DNA of 64,000 bases from Bacteroidia bacterium (GTDB lineage: Bacteria; Bacteroidota; Bacteroidia; SpSt-205). Location of the stretch: NCBI GenBank assembly GCA_026414975.1, contig JAOAHZ010000006.1:156446-220445 (forward strand), given 5' to 3'. The position numbers and the translations under genes were made by a program. This document shows, one piece after another, positions 10,305 through 20,266 of this stretch (the first letter of the stretch is position 1; each line of letters begins with the position of its first letter). The notes beneath the pieces were generated by a model. That model did not search any database and was not told the origin of the DNA. It worked only from the letters and a program-made list of their open reading frames with translations.

Positions 10305-11965
10305 TCCGTCTTGAGAACTAAAGCTTTGTAGCGCTCTTTATCAATGTTGCCTGTGCGCTCCAGTTCTTCAGCGGCGGGTATGAGCCGCAGGGCGCGCTTG
10401 AGCTGAATATCGCGCTCCATTTCTATGCGGCTTCGGGCCTCCTCTCCAAATGTCAGTTTGCCTACGGAAAGGCGCAGAAACCACTCTGCATCGCGGCGTA
10501 CCGTATCGGAGGTATAGGAGCAGGTGAGCTTGCGTTCTTGGGCTTTATCCTCAAATAGTTTCCAGAGCTCAGCGTCTACCTTGAATCGTTGGGCGAAGTC
10601 TTCGGCAGAGGTGTATTTGGTTTTGAGTTCAGGGTGCTTCTGGACATACGCTTGAGCAGCAAGGAAATATACATTGCGATTTTGTGCAGCGACAGCACAG
10701 GGGGCAGGACGCCGGCTCGTGTCTATAGGGAAAAATATGTCTGGAATGATACCACCAGCTCCATAGACAATACGCCCTGAGGCTGTGCGGTACTGGAGGG
10801 ATTCGGGGATGCTGATTTTTTGCTCATCTATAAATTCCCCCCGTTTAGCCCGCTCCTCCAGCTCTTTTTCGTAGGCTTCGGCGGACATATTTTCAAAAGG
10901 CTTCTGAATGCAGCGTCCACTGGGTGTGAAGTACCGTGAGAAAGTGATGCGCACCGCCGAGCTGTCAGGAAGGTAGCGCTGGGTTTGGACGACCCCTTTT
11001 CCAAACGATCGTTGTCCTACCACCAGGCCTCGGTCCCAATCTTGTACAGCACCAGCTATTATCTCGCTGGCGGAGGCGCTCCCTGGACTTATCATGACAA
11101 TCAAAGGTCCCTTCTCGTAGGTACCGTAGTAGCTTGTGGCGATGTAGCTGGTATTGCTCTCTGGGACACGCCCCTGCGTATAAACCACCTTTTTGCCTTC
11201 CGAAAGAAACTCGTCAGCAATCCGTTGCGCCATATGAAGGTAACCCCCGGGATTATCCCGAAGGTCTAAAATGATCCCTTTCACGCCGCTTTGCTTGAGC
11301 GAGCGGAGAGCCTGACGCAGCTCATCATGACTCGTCTCCGAGAACCGCCTCAACTGAATGTATCCTACATCCCCAACCTTTCCAGCAAAGGAGATAGCGT
11401 GCATGGGAATCCGATCCCGCACAATCTCAAACTCTAAAGGTTCGGCTTCACCGGGGCGTAAAATCTTTACCCGAACTTTTGTACCCTTCTTGCCGCGCAA
11501 CAGGCGCATGACATCTAAGGTGGTGATACCCTTTCCAGCGACGACTCGACCGTCCACCTCCACGATACGATCTCCGGATTGGATGCCCAAGAGATCACTG
11601 GGGCCTCCGCGTATCGGAGCTACCACCAGTATCGTGTCATCCACGATCTGAAACTCCACGCCAATCCCCTCAAAGCCCCCAGACATTTGCGCTTCCTCTT
11701 GCTGCTGTATTTCTTTCGGAATGTAGAAGGAATGGGGGTCTAACTTAGCAAAAAAGCCGTCTATCGCCTTGCGTACTAGCTCCTCCTGAGTGACGGGACG
11801 GTAATAGTACTTCTCCACCAGTTCTATGATGAGCTGAAGTTTGCGTATATCATCTCCAGTTTCCTGTTGAGGCTCGCCGTCCCGCCAGCGGAAGCCTACC
11901 AAAAAAAAGAAGAGCCCTGCGGATAGAGCCAAGCCCGTCCACCCTAACCATCGCAGCTTCTGCAT
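10301..11965 (-). CDS. S41 family C-terminal processing peptidase (PDZ domain)
   Basis: PDZ segment GIGVEFQIVDDTILV..., GSASASEIIAGAVQD catalytic Ser region, FGKGVVQT; TAGTTTTG 4 nt before ATG. Confidence 0.92.
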   Translation of the reverse strand: MQKLRWLGWTGLALSAGLFFFLVGFRWRDGEPQQETGDDIRKLQLIIELVEKYYYRPVTQEELVRKAIDGFFAKLDPHSFYIPKEIQQQEEAQMSGGFEGIGVEFQIVDDTILVVAPIRGGPSDLLGIQSGDRIVEVDGRVVAGKGITTLDVMRLLRGKKGTKVRVKILRPGEAEPLEFEIVRDRIPMHAISFAGKVGDVGYIQLRRFSETSHDELRQALRSLKQSGVKGIILDLRDNPGGYLHMAQRIADEFLSEGKKVVYTQGRVPESNTSYIATSYYGTYEKGPLIVMISPGSASASEIIAGAVQDWDRGLVVGQRSFGKGVVQTQRYLPDSSAVRITFSRYFTPSGRCIQKPFENMSAEAYEKELEERAKRGEFIDEQKISIPESLQYRTASGRIVYGAGGIIPDIFFPIDTSRRPAPCAVAAQNRNVYFLAAQAYVQKHPELKTKYTSAEDFAQRFKVDAELWKLFEDKAQERKLTCSYTSDTVRRDAEWFLRLSVGKLTFGEEARSRIEMERDIQLKRALRLIPAAEELERTGNIDKERYKALVLKTE

Positions 11966-11974
11966 ATTACAAAA

Positions 11975-12337
11975 CTAACGCTTTTTGAGGACTTTTTGTG
12001 TCTGCTCGCCGTAGGCGACTCGGTTTGTTCCCCACCATACCTCATACGAGCAATGCACGGTATTGCCCCGAACCCAGAGGAGGGTTGCAATAATATCTAC
12101 CTCGCTGCCTACAGGTACAGTTCCTACGTGATGAACTGAAAGGTAAGTGCCAATACCCTCTTCGTCGGGTTCCTTCATCTCTAAAACGAAAAGCCGGCAC
12201 GCCCATTCAGCATCTTGGGCTAAGGCAAAAGTAGAATAATAGGGATGGACTGTTTCGCCGTGGAATTGGGCGATTTTATCATCGGTTACCTGAGTGCGAT
12301 AGCGTCTTTGTTCGCCAGGCGAAAAGGGGATGCGCAT
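11975..12337 (-). CDS. thioesterase-like (hotdog fold) protein
   Basis: 120 aa; VHPYYSTFALAQDAEWACR...GIGTYLSVHHVGTVPVGSEVDIIATL resembles FlK/acyl-CoA thioesterase-like proteins. Confidence 0.6.
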   Translation of the reverse strand: MRIPFSPGEQRRYRTQVTDDKIAQFHGETVHPYYSTFALAQDAEWACRLFVLEMKEPDEEGIGTYLSVHHVGTVPVGSEVDIIATLLWVRGNTVHCSYEVWWGTNRVAYGEQTQKVLKKR

Positions 12338-12633
12338 TATAGCACTCGGCTAATCGCCAGAGCTACCGACATGCTGCCTTCTATCTTAATTTTGCCAAAC
12401 ATGAAAGCTGTAGCTGCACTGCTGCGTCCCGAGATGATATCATCAAATGTTTCACTGCTTACCCGAACGGTACAGTCAGCAGGCTTGTCGTCATAAGAAA
12501 TGACGGCGGGCTGCTGCGTCGCATCTACATAAACAATCTTATCTCCATCTACCACAAACTTCACGGTAGCGTTGAGGTCTGAGGCGCGGGCGATTCGCTC
12601 ACTTATCGCTTGATGCACTTGCTCTAAGGTCAT
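12337..12633 (-). CDS. SCP2 sterol-binding domain protein
   Basis: ATVKFVVDGDKIVYVDATQQPAVISYDDKPADCTVRVSSETFDDIISGRSSAATAFMFGKIKIEGSMSVALAIS; start moved to the ATG 4 nt after TACCTTTG. Confidence 0.85.
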   Translation of the reverse strand: MTLEQVHQAISERIARASDLNATVKFVVDGDKIVYVDATQQPAVISYDDKPADCTVRVSSETFDDIISGRSSAATAFMFGKIKIEGSMSVALAISRVL

Positions 12634-12669
12634 GCCCCAAAGGTAAGGAGATTCGGCTACCTTTGAAGG

Positions 12670-13152
12670 ATGGAACTGCGGGAGGCTCACCTGCCCGGGG
12701 TAGGACGCAAATATACGCTCACCCTCAAGCAGGGGGGAAAGATCGTTCTCATCCTACACAATACAGGGCAGCGCGAACTTTTCTGGATAGAGCCCAAAGA
12801 AGATGACCCAACTTTATGCATTAAGCTCACCGAAGAAGAAGCCCGAGAGATGGCTTTTATTTTGGGGGGCGTACGCTATCAGCCTCTTCCTGCCGATAAA
12901 GTCAACTTTCTCCTTCAGGAAGTCCTCATGGAGTGGCTTCCCGTAGAGCCGGGCTGTGCGATGGCGGGACGCACTTTGGCTGAGTTAGAGCTGCGTCGTC
13001 GTACGGGCGTCTCTATCATCGCCATCCTGCGACAAGGCCGAACTATACCCAGCCCTGACCCATACAACGAACGAATCATAGCCGGAGACACCCTGGTAGC
13101 TGTAGGGACCCGTAGCCAGATAGAGCAAGTTCTACCCTTATGTAAAAAGTAG
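12670..13152 (+). CDS. TrkA-C domain regulatory subunit of a cation:proton antiporter (KhtT-like)
   Basis: GRTLAELELRRRTGVSIIAILRQGRTIPSPDPYNERIIAGDTLVAVGTRSQIEQV; directly upstream of the antiporter. Confidence 0.85.
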   Translation: MELREAHLPGVGRKYTLTLKQGGKIVLILHNTGQRELFWIEPKEDDPTLCIKLTEEEAREMAFILGGVRYQPLPADKVNFLLQEVLMEWLPVEPGCAMAGRTLAELELRRRTGVSIIAILRQGRTIPSPDPYNERIIAGDTLVAVGTRSQIEQVLPLCKK

Positions 13153-14328
13153 ATGGAAACGATACCTATCCACGAGCTGGGCGCGATTGGACTGCTTTTC
13201 ATTGTATTCTTTTGGCTGGCTTGGGGTCTGCAGCGATGGAAGGTTCCTGCGCTCTTAGGCTTTATGCTTGCTGGCTTTCTAATGCAGAGCTATACGCCTC
13301 GACTCATAGAGCCGGCTCTACCCCTTATTGGCGAGGTAGCTGTGTGGCTTCTCTTTTTTTTCGTGGGGTTAGAGTATTCACCTGAGCATTTAGCGCGCCT
13401 GAGCCGGAATATCGCTCGGCCAGGCCTGATAGACTTTGGGGTCAGCTTTGGTGTCGTTACGGCTATAGCGCTTTTTTTCTCCCCTCCTATTGAGGCGCTT
13501 CTATTGGGCAGTGCGCTGTATCCAAGCAGCACGGTGGTAGTGGCCCGGCTTCTTTTGGATTATGGCCGACTGGCCAGCCCTGAAGCGGAGCTGCTTCTGG
13601 GGCTCTTGATATTTGAGGACCTGGTCGGGGTGGCTCTATTAGGCTTTCTCACCCCTCTGACCCAAGGTAACGACCTGAGCCTCCTGCTCTTAGTTCAAAT
13701 CTTGGGGGCTCTGGCAGGGGTAATAGGGACTTTTTGGTTTTTGTATCGGTGGCTTCTGCCTTGGCTTTGGCCTCGACTTCCCGCCTTAGGGGATGAGCCT
13801 CTGAGTGTATTCCTCATGCTTGGACTGACCTTAGCAGTAGGAGCGGGCGGGCATGAACTGGGATTGTCTGGGGCCCTGACCACCTTTCTCTTGGGGGTGC
13901 TCCTACCAGAAGGTAGCGCCCTTTACCACGCTGCAGAAAAATCGCTCGCCCCGCTTCGTGAACTCAGCGTGGGACTATTCTTTTTCGCCCTCTGCTATTT
14001 TGTAGAAGTTAAGAGTCTGCCTTTGGCTGGAGGAGTAGGATGGCTCCTTTTAGCCTTGGGTCTCAAAGGCGCCTCTACCTTCTGGGCGGCCCGCTTATGG
14101 GGCCTCCAGCCGAAGACCGCCCTTCGCGCTGCTCTTAGCTTTCTCCCCAAGGGAGAATTTTCTCTGCTATTTGGTAAGCTCATGACTTACTGGAACTCTC
14201 TGGTCGTCCTGCTCGTCTTAGGTACTTCGATCTTAGGCACTTTAGCTTTTGCGACCTCAGAACGCATCGTCGGATTTTTCTTCCCGAGACGCCCCTTCAA
14301 ACAGGCTAGGGTCTTTCAGTCCCCTTAG
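13153..14328 (+). CDS. CPA2-type cation:proton antiporter membrane subunit
   Basis: polytopic; LLFFFVGLEYSPEHLARLSRN, SSTVVVARLLLDYGRLASPEAELLLGLLIFEDL. Confidence 0.88.
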   Translation: METIPIHELGAIGLLFIVFFWLAWGLQRWKVPALLGFMLAGFLMQSYTPRLIEPALPLIGEVAVWLLFFFVGLEYSPEHLARLSRNIARPGLIDFGVSFGVVTAIALFFSPPIEALLLGSALYPSSTVVVARLLLDYGRLASPEAELLLGLLIFEDLVGVALLGFLTPLTQGNDLSLLLLVQILGALAGVIGTFWFLYRWLLPWLWPRLPALGDEPLSVFLMLGLTLAVGAGGHELGLSGALTTFLLGVLLPEGSALYHAAEKSLAPLRELSVGLFFFALCYFVEVKSLPLAGGVGWLLLALGLKGASTFWAARLWGLQPKTALRAALSFLPKGEFSLLFGKLMTYWNSLVVLLVLGTSILGTLAFATSERIVGFFFPRRPFKQARVFQSP

Positions 14329-14405
14329 AAACTCCCCGGATCTTTGGGAAGGATGGTCAAACATAGGAAAGGGTGCTGAAACCAATGAGTCTTCTTTCGG
14401 TTGAG

Positions 14406-15608
14406 CTATGAGTCGGGTGAGCCTTTGCTGTGGGTGTTTCCTCTCATTTGGTATGCATACCAGCCGGCTATGACGCCTGCTGTACCTCCCGCTGCCCCTA
14501 GTCCAGCCAAGTAAATCCATAAGTTGCTCCCTGCGGTGCTATATAGTAATACAGCCACCCCGAGCGCCCCCAGATATGCCCCACTGAAATAGGCAATATA
14601 GCCTTTGGATGAAAGGATATTGGGAAGGGCTAAGGCCTCGGTGCTCCACAGGTATCCATTCAGTATGGCCACCCAATAGTAAGGACGCGCAGCTAAGTAT
14701 GCTCGCCCTGGAAAGGTCTCCCAAAACATCCCTGCTGCAGCTAATAGAAGGGCCCCCGATAAGCCCAAGCCATGAAGGAGCGGCCATAGACTCCGATAGA
14801 TTTGCCAAGGGGAGGCCCTGCGCTGCGTCCAAATAGGATAGAAATACAGGATGATTTGAGCGAGTACGCTACGCAAGCTAAGGGGAAGGAGAGTAGCCCA
14901 GCGCCAGTGAGCAATAAGTATTTCTGAGCCCCCTCTCCAGCCTAAAAACCACACGGGTAAAACAAACACGCCTTCCATAGCTACATTGCCCCAAAGGGCT
15001 ATCCAGCCGAATCGTCCAAAACCAGGGAAGGCCTTAGAGGGAGCTTGCCAAGCGCGCCAGAGAAGCCCCCCAACAGGAGCAATCCCCCACAAAGGTTGAA
15101 GGGCCCGCGATAGAGCTGCGCCTCTAAGTCCGTACAATCCACCTAAAGTTCCCGTCAGAAGTAACCCCAATAAACTACTGGAGAGCTGCCAAAGGAGGAT
15201 CGTCTTGTCGTCTAAGCGTCCTCGCAAGTGAGATCGGATTGTTTCTCCTATCAAGGTGGCACCTAAGGCAGGAAGGTAGGCCCATGTTACCCATCGGACT
15301 TCCTCGGGTACGGTCCAGCCCAGAGAGAAAAGAACGATTAGCCCCCCTCCCATCCAGGGGAGGAGCTTCTGAATGGCTCGGCGCAGAACGGAGTGAGCTT
15401 GGTGGGGGTGAAGGGCACTATATCGCAGCGTAGCAGCGGGGATGCCCCCATGAGTGAAGCTAAGAACGCCTACATAAAAAGAGGTAGCCCAACTCCATCG
15501 CCCAAAGTCTTCTACGGATAGTAAGGCGGTCAAGAGAAAGGTCTCAGCGAAAGGATAGATGCGCTGGAGTAGATTGCCAGAGAGGTAAAAGAAGGCCTGA
15601 AGCCGCAC
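14406..15608 (-). CDS. polysaccharide/oligosaccharide flippase-like membrane protein
   Basis: about 12 hydrophobic segments; LLQRIYPFAETFLLTALLSVEDFGRWSWATSF N-terminus typical of the MATE/Wzx superfamily. Confidence 0.75.
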   Translation of the reverse strand: MRLQAFFYLSGNLLQRIYPFAETFLLTALLSVEDFGRWSWATSFYVGVLSFTHGGIPAATLRYSALHPHQAHSVLRRAIQKLLPWMGGGLIVLFSLGWTVPEEVRWVTWAYLPALGATLIGETIRSHLRGRLDDKTILLWQLSSSLLGLLLTGTLGGLYGLRGAALSRALQPLWGIAPVGGLLWRAWQAPSKAFPGFGRFGWIALWGNVAMEGVFVLPVWFLGWRGGSEILIAHWRWATLLPLSLRSVLAQIILYFYPIWTQRRASPWQIYRSLWPLLHGLGLSGALLLAAAGMFWETFPGRAYLAARPYYWVAILNGYLWSTEALALPNILSSKGYIAYFSGAYLGALGVAVLLYSTAGSNLWIYLAGLGAAGGTAGVIAGWYAYQMRGNTHSKGSPDS

Positions 15609-15639
15609 CCCTCAAAGGTCGCGTAAATACCTTTGTAGA

Positions 15640-16491
15640 GTGGAGTATCTGATTATATCGCCGAGGTGGCGCAGCTATCAGCTTATTGACTTTGGGGAAG
15701 GGTGGCGATGGGAGCGCTGGGGGGAAATTAGTGTAGCCCGCCCCGATGGATGGGCCGTAGGTCGCCCCCAACAGAGGCGGGAGTCATGGAAGGTCCAGCA
15801 TGTCTATCATCCCCTGACGCCTTATCAGGGACGATGGGAGCCCTCCTTGCCAGAGAAGTGGATCCTCCCCTATCATGGGGAAGGATGGTACATGGAGCTA
15901 TGGTGCCGAAGTGGTAAGTTCAAGCATCTGGGTCTTTTCCCAGAGCAGGCCGCTCATTGGGAATGGCTTTACAACTGGCTTCATCAACGACCGGGGTCGC
16001 GCCTACTCAATCTTTTTGCGTACACGGGTGGAGCTTCTATTGCTGCTGCCCAAGCGGGTGCCTTCGTCACTCACGTAGATGCCAGTCGGAGCGCCATCAC
16101 CTGGGCAGCTGAAAATGCGGCCTTGAATAAGCTGTCTAACATTCGTTGGCTCCTTGAGGATGCGCGTAAGGTCGTTCAACGCGCTCAGCGGCGAGGAGAG
16201 AAGTATGAGGCTATTCTCTTGGACCCACCCGCATATGGCATCGGAACTGGCGGAAAACGCTGGGAACTTCAGCGCGACCTTATACCACTTTTGGAAGGAG
16301 TTCTGTCGCTCCTTCCGGAAGAAAGCGGCCTTTTTCTCCTCAACCTCTATCGAGGTGATTTTTCGCCTTACACCCTCCTAAGGACCCTCAGAGAGATACG
16401 GCCTCTGCCCTTAGAAGTAGGCGAGCTCACGCTCAAAACCTCTACAGGAAGACGGTTGAGTACAGGTATATTCCTACGGGCTGCATGGTAA
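15640..16491 (+). CDS. class I SAM-dependent methyltransferase (RlmI-like)
   Basis: GSRLLNLFAYTGGASIAAAQAGAFVTHVDAS, ILLDPPAYG. Confidence 0.85.
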   Translation: MEYLIISPRWRSYQLIDFGEGWRWERWGEISVARPDGWAVGRPQQRRESWKVQHVYHPLTPYQGRWEPSLPEKWILPYHGEGWYMELWCRSGKFKHLGLFPEQAAHWEWLYNWLHQRPGSRLLNLFAYTGGASIAAAQAGAFVTHVDASRSAITWAAENAALNKLSNIRWLLEDARKVVQRAQRRGEKYEAILLDPPAYGIGTGGKRWELQRDLIPLLEGVLSLLPEESGLFLLNLYRGDFSPYTLLRTLREIRPLPLEVGELTLKTSTGRRLSTGIFLRAAW

Positions 16492-16524
16492 ATCCCCCCC
16501 TCACCCCTGCAGGCTACCCTTACT

Positions 16525-17790
16525 TTATGAACTTGACAGCCCGAAAAGCCCTGGAAAGATCACCAGTAATCCCAGAGTTAGTATCAGCCCGATAAGGAAG
16601 GGGAAGCTCGCCTTCACCACTGCGCTCATATTCCTTTGAAAGTAGCCCATCGCTACGAATAGATTAAGGCCTACTGGCGGTGTGAGATAGCCCACCTCTA
16701 ACGCCAATATAAACACTACCCCCAAGAGAATAGGCGATACATCTAATCCCTGAGAAGCAGGAAGAAAGGCCGGAGCAAATATCAAGATGGCAGACAATAC
16801 ATCCATCACCATGCCAGCTATAAGTAGGACACCTACCACAGTCAGAATAAAGGTAGTAGGGCTCAGCTGGAGTTTTTCCACGAACTCTATTACGCTAAAG
16901 GGAAGCTCTGCTAATAGGAGAAAGTAGCTCAAAAGAGCCGCCATGAGGACAATAGCCAGGATGCTGCCTAAAGCGGTAGTAGCCTCAGCCAAAGTGTCCT
17001 TTAGACTCGCCCAACGAAGGGAGCGATAGCCCATTCCCTCTAATAGGAACAGGTAAAGGACTGCCACCCCGGCTGCCTCGGTGATATTGTACAGGCCAGC
17101 GTATATGCCTCCCAACACGACTACAGGAAGTCCCAGAGCTGGCGTGGCTATGAGCGTTCGCCTAAGGGCTTCACGAAGAGAAAAGGACTGGCGAGGTAGG
17201 CGATGCCAGGCGCCCAGCAGTATTGCAATCAGTATGAGAATGCCCCCCGCCCATAGACCCGGTATGACGCTCGCTAAGAATAACTTCTCTATGTCGGTCC
17301 GTGTCACGATACCATAGACAATCATAGGTATGCTTGGCGGGATCAGAATACCGAGCGAGCCGCCTACCGTTACACTTCCGAGAGCTAAACTATCGGGGTA
17401 GCCAGCTCGTTTCATGGCGGGATAGAGAAAGCTTCCAATGGCTACCATGGTTACCGGCGAGGAGCCAGAAATAGCCCCAAATATCATGCAGGACAGAACG
17501 GTGGCCACGGCAAGTCCTCCTGGCAACCATCCTAACCAGCTTTGGGCTACCTCTACGAGCTGTTGAGCTGTCCGTCCCTTTGCTACGAGAGCCCCCGCTA
17601 AGATGTACAGCGGTATGGACAAAAGAGCCGGCTTAGCTAAGGTCTCCAAGACATATTTGAGCAAAGCCTCGGGGGGGAGCTCCTCGTAAGCTGAAAAAAG
17701 CCCAAAGCTGATCCCTCCCAAAAGCACAAACAAAGGCACGCCTAAAAGAATCAAGATAAGGATTAGCCCCGCTATGATTCCCGCTTTCAT
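16525..17790 (-). CDS. dctM: TRAP transporter large permease (DctM)
   Basis: GSLGILIPPSIPMIVYGIVTRTDIEKLFLASVIPG; LTPPVGLNLFVA. Confidence 0.93.
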   Translation of the reverse strand: MKAGIIAGLILILILLGVPLFVLLGGISFGLFSAYEELPPEALLKYVLETLAKPALLSIPLYILAGALVAKGRTAQQLVEVAQSWLGWLPGGLAVATVLSCMIFGAISGSSPVTMVAIGSFLYPAMKRAGYPDSLALGSVTVGGSLGILIPPSIPMIVYGIVTRTDIEKLFLASVIPGLWAGGILILIAILLGAWHRLPRQSFSLREALRRTLIATPALGLPVVVLGGIYAGLYNITEAAGVAVLYLFLLEGMGYRSLRWASLKDTLAEATTALGSILAIVLMAALLSYFLLLAELPFSVIEFVEKLQLSPTTFILTVVGVLLIAGMVMDVLSAILIFAPAFLPASQGLDVSPILLGVVFILALEVGYLTPPVGLNLFVAMGYFQRNMSAVVKASFPFLIGLILTLGLLVIFPGLFGLSSS

Positions 17791-18320
17791 ACGAGAGATT
17801 TGCGCTGAAAAGCCTCAGGGGCGAGCCGACCTCGCGCCACTTCTATCCAGAAATAGGTGCCTATTAGATAGCGTAGGGCTGATAAGGCCGCTGCTATCAC
17901 AAAGACCCCATACACCGTCCATAAGGGTACATTGAGCACGATGTCTTTCTCTTGATGGTCGTATAAGAATCGCACGAAGCGATAGGCAGCCCAAGCGAGG
18001 TAGGTCAGAAAGCCGGCGCTCACCAGAGACCCCCCAGCTGAAAGTATGGCTTGCCAGAAGGGCTGAAGCCAGTGCTTCACCACACCGACTGTAATGTGTT
18101 CGTAGTAGCCACTTGCCATTTGGATGCCCCAAAAGCTGAGCACGACAAATAGGTATGTAGCCAATCGGTCTGTTCCATAGAAAGGTTCTTTAAGTACATA
18201 GCGGGAAATAACTCCAGCTAAGACGACCCCGCTGATGCTGAGCATGAGAATGGACGCAATGAGCTTCTCACCTGCGTAAAGCTTGGCTTGCAGGCGCTGG
18301 TACCAACTGAATAAAGACAT
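17787..18320 (-). CDS. dctQ: TRAP transporter small permease (DctQ)
   Basis: four-TM protein overlapping dctM by 4 nt; GVISRYVLKEPFYGTDRLATYLFVVLSFWG. Confidence 0.88.
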   Translation of the reverse strand: MSLFSWYQRLQAKLYAGEKLIASILMLSISGVVLAGVISRYVLKEPFYGTDRLATYLFVVLSFWGIQMASGYYEHITVGVVKHWLQPFWQAILSAGGSLVSAGFLTYLAWAAYRFVRFLYDHQEKDIVLNVPLWTVYGVFVIAAALSALRYLIGTYFWIEVARGRLAPEAFQRKSLV

Positions 18321-18323
18321 GAT

Positions 18324-19349
18324 TCACTTGGCTATGGACTGCGTCTTACTACGGTACTCGCTGATTTTAGCTCGGACTTGGGCAAGGAGGGCTTTCCCCT
18401 CAGCTCCTAAATGCCCTTCTAAGCGGGCTGAAGCGGCTTGTATAGCCTTTCGAAATGCTTCGCGCTGCTGAGGCGATAGCCGGTAGAACCGCACATTTCC
18501 CTCTTTTTCTGCGCTGTTTAGGATAGACTGTTCCTCATCGCGCACCAGCTTGCGTCCTTTGGCTTGCAGTTGAGTTCGTTCTTTCTCCACTAATAAGGCT
18601 CGCTGTATGTCAGGGGGCAGCTTGTCAAAGGCCTTTTTAGAGATGACTAATGCTCCGGGCTGGTACACGTGGCGACTGAGGGTGAAGTGCTTAATCTGGC
18701 CGATCCAGCCCGTAGATACGGCGAAAACAATCGTCTGGTCAAAGCCTTCTACCATACGATTCTTGAGGGCCATGAGAGCGTCGGTGGCAGCAAGCGGTAC
18801 AGGAGTGGCGCCTAAGGCTTTATACATCTCTATGTAAAGAGGGGTCTCCTGAGCTCGCATTTTTAGGCCTTTTAGGTCAGCGGGAGTAAGGATGGGTTTG
18901 GTGGCACATCCAAAGTGTCGCCATCCATTGACCCCCCAGAAGACTAAGACAATATCTTTCTCTAAGAGACGGCGCTTGAACTCCTCAAATAAAGCATCCA
19001 TTACATAATCCACCTCCTCGTCGCTCTCAAATAGAAAGGGCATTTCTAATACCAAGAGTTCGGGCATGGATAGCCCCTCCGCCATGGCTCCTATGGAGAA
19101 CATCCCCACTTCCTGAATGCCCATGCGTACATTCCTAACCATTTCTACCTCACCTCCTACCTGTCCGCTTAGGAACTTTCGGAAGGAGACTTTGCCTGGT
19201 CCTATCGAGCGTTCGACAGCCTTGATGTACTCATTCAGCGCCTCTTCCCAAGGACTGTCGTAGGGAACCATGGAGACTACGCGCAATCGCACCTGCCCCC
19301 ATAGGAGGGCTATTACCCCAAACCAGAGCCAGCTCTTCATATGGCTCAC
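18324..19349 (-). CDS. dctP: TRAP transporter substrate-binding protein (DctP)
   Basis: WRHFGCATKPILTPADLKGLKMRAQETPLYIEMYKALGATPVPLAATDALMALKNRMVEGFDQ. Confidence 0.93.
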   Translation of the reverse strand: MSHMKSWLWFGVIALLWGQVRLRVVSMVPYDSPWEEALNEYIKAVERSIGPGKVSFRKFLSGQVGGEVEMVRNVRMGIQEVGMFSIGAMAEGLSMPELLVLEMPFLFESDEEVDYVMDALFEEFKRRLLEKDIVLVFWGVNGWRHFGCATKPILTPADLKGLKMRAQETPLYIEMYKALGATPVPLAATDALMALKNRMVEGFDQTIVFAVSTGWIGQIKHFTLSRHVYQPGALVISKKAFDKLPPDIQRALLVEKERTQLQAKGRKLVRDEEQSILNSAEKEGNVRFYRLSPQQREAFRKAIQAASARLEGHLGAEGKALLAQVRAKISEYRSKTQSIAK

Positions 19350-20131
19350 TCGGCTTCAAAGAGTTCGGCTTCCTCTCCAAGGAGGGTACGAGCTTTCCGC
19401 TGAGCCAAACGATTCTCTGGCGCATAGTCGGGGTCATCGCCAGGTTGAGCTTGTATCACTTCTTGGAGGAGTTTCCTGAAAAGTTCCTTGTTTCTGACTT
19501 TCGGGTGGGCTGCGTAGGCTTCTGCATATAAGACCTTCGTCTCTAAGTAGTAAGGTGCGGTAGCGAGGCACTTTTCAAACATCTCGCGCGACTTATTTAC
19601 ATCTTGGTCACCCGTGATAGCAGGCACCAAAGCATAATACCCGCCAAAGAACCGATAACCGCCTCCATGAAAGTAAGTCGGGTCTAACTCCATGATTCGG
19701 TCCCAGTAGAGCCGTATGGTAGAACGAGCTTGAACTTTTTGGCGAAAGGGGGCATGCTTGCCCCAGCGAGCAATACTCGCTGCACCCCAGTACAAAAGTG
19801 GCATGTGGTCTTTCTGAGCTTTTTTGACCAGCTCTTCATCTTTTACAGAGGGAGACAGCCCGAGCTGATGAGCTAACTCATTGCGGCAGAGCTTATAGGC
19901 CTTGTCGTATAGCTCTAATCGAAGGGGCTTTTCATTTGTTTGCTCGCCCAGAAGGTAGTACAACCGAGCCAACTGAACAACCTGCTGGGGCTGGTGCGGG
20001 TTTTGAGCCAAGCTGCTTTCTAAGAGGCGAATAGCTGCTTGCGCCTTTTCAGGGTTATCTCTTTCAGCCCATAATGCCTGAAGGTCTGATTGAGCCCAAA
20101 CCAGGGCTGCACTAAGGAGGATATACCGCAT
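19346..20131 (-). CDS. TatT-type TRAP accessory component
   Basis: first gene of the TRAP operon; signal peptide plus TPR-like helices; AAPFR...YFHGGGYRFFGGYYALVPA...DVNKSREMFEKCLATAPYYLETKVLYAEAYA. Confidence 0.8.
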   Translation of the reverse strand: MRYILLSAALVWAQSDLQALWAERDNPEKAQAAIRLLESSLAQNPHQPQQVVQLARLYYLLGEQTNEKPLRLELYDKAYKLCRNELAHQLGLSPSVKDEELVKKAQKDHMPLLYWGAASIARWGKHAPFRQKVQARSTIRLYWDRIMELDPTYFHGGGYRFFGGYYALVPAITGDQDVNKSREMFEKCLATAPYYLETKVLYAEAYAAHPKVRNKELFRKLLQEVIQAQPGDDPDYAPENRLAQRKARTLLGEEAELFEAE

Positions 20132-20266
20132 GCGGCAATACTACGAAAAACCATTCATTTGTTTAGGAGGCTTGATAAACTGAGGCTACATGACTCTGAC
20201 CTCAGCTTGGTTGGGAGGGGTAGCTTACTGACTGCCCTACATAGAATAGGTTAGCCGTGAGTATAG

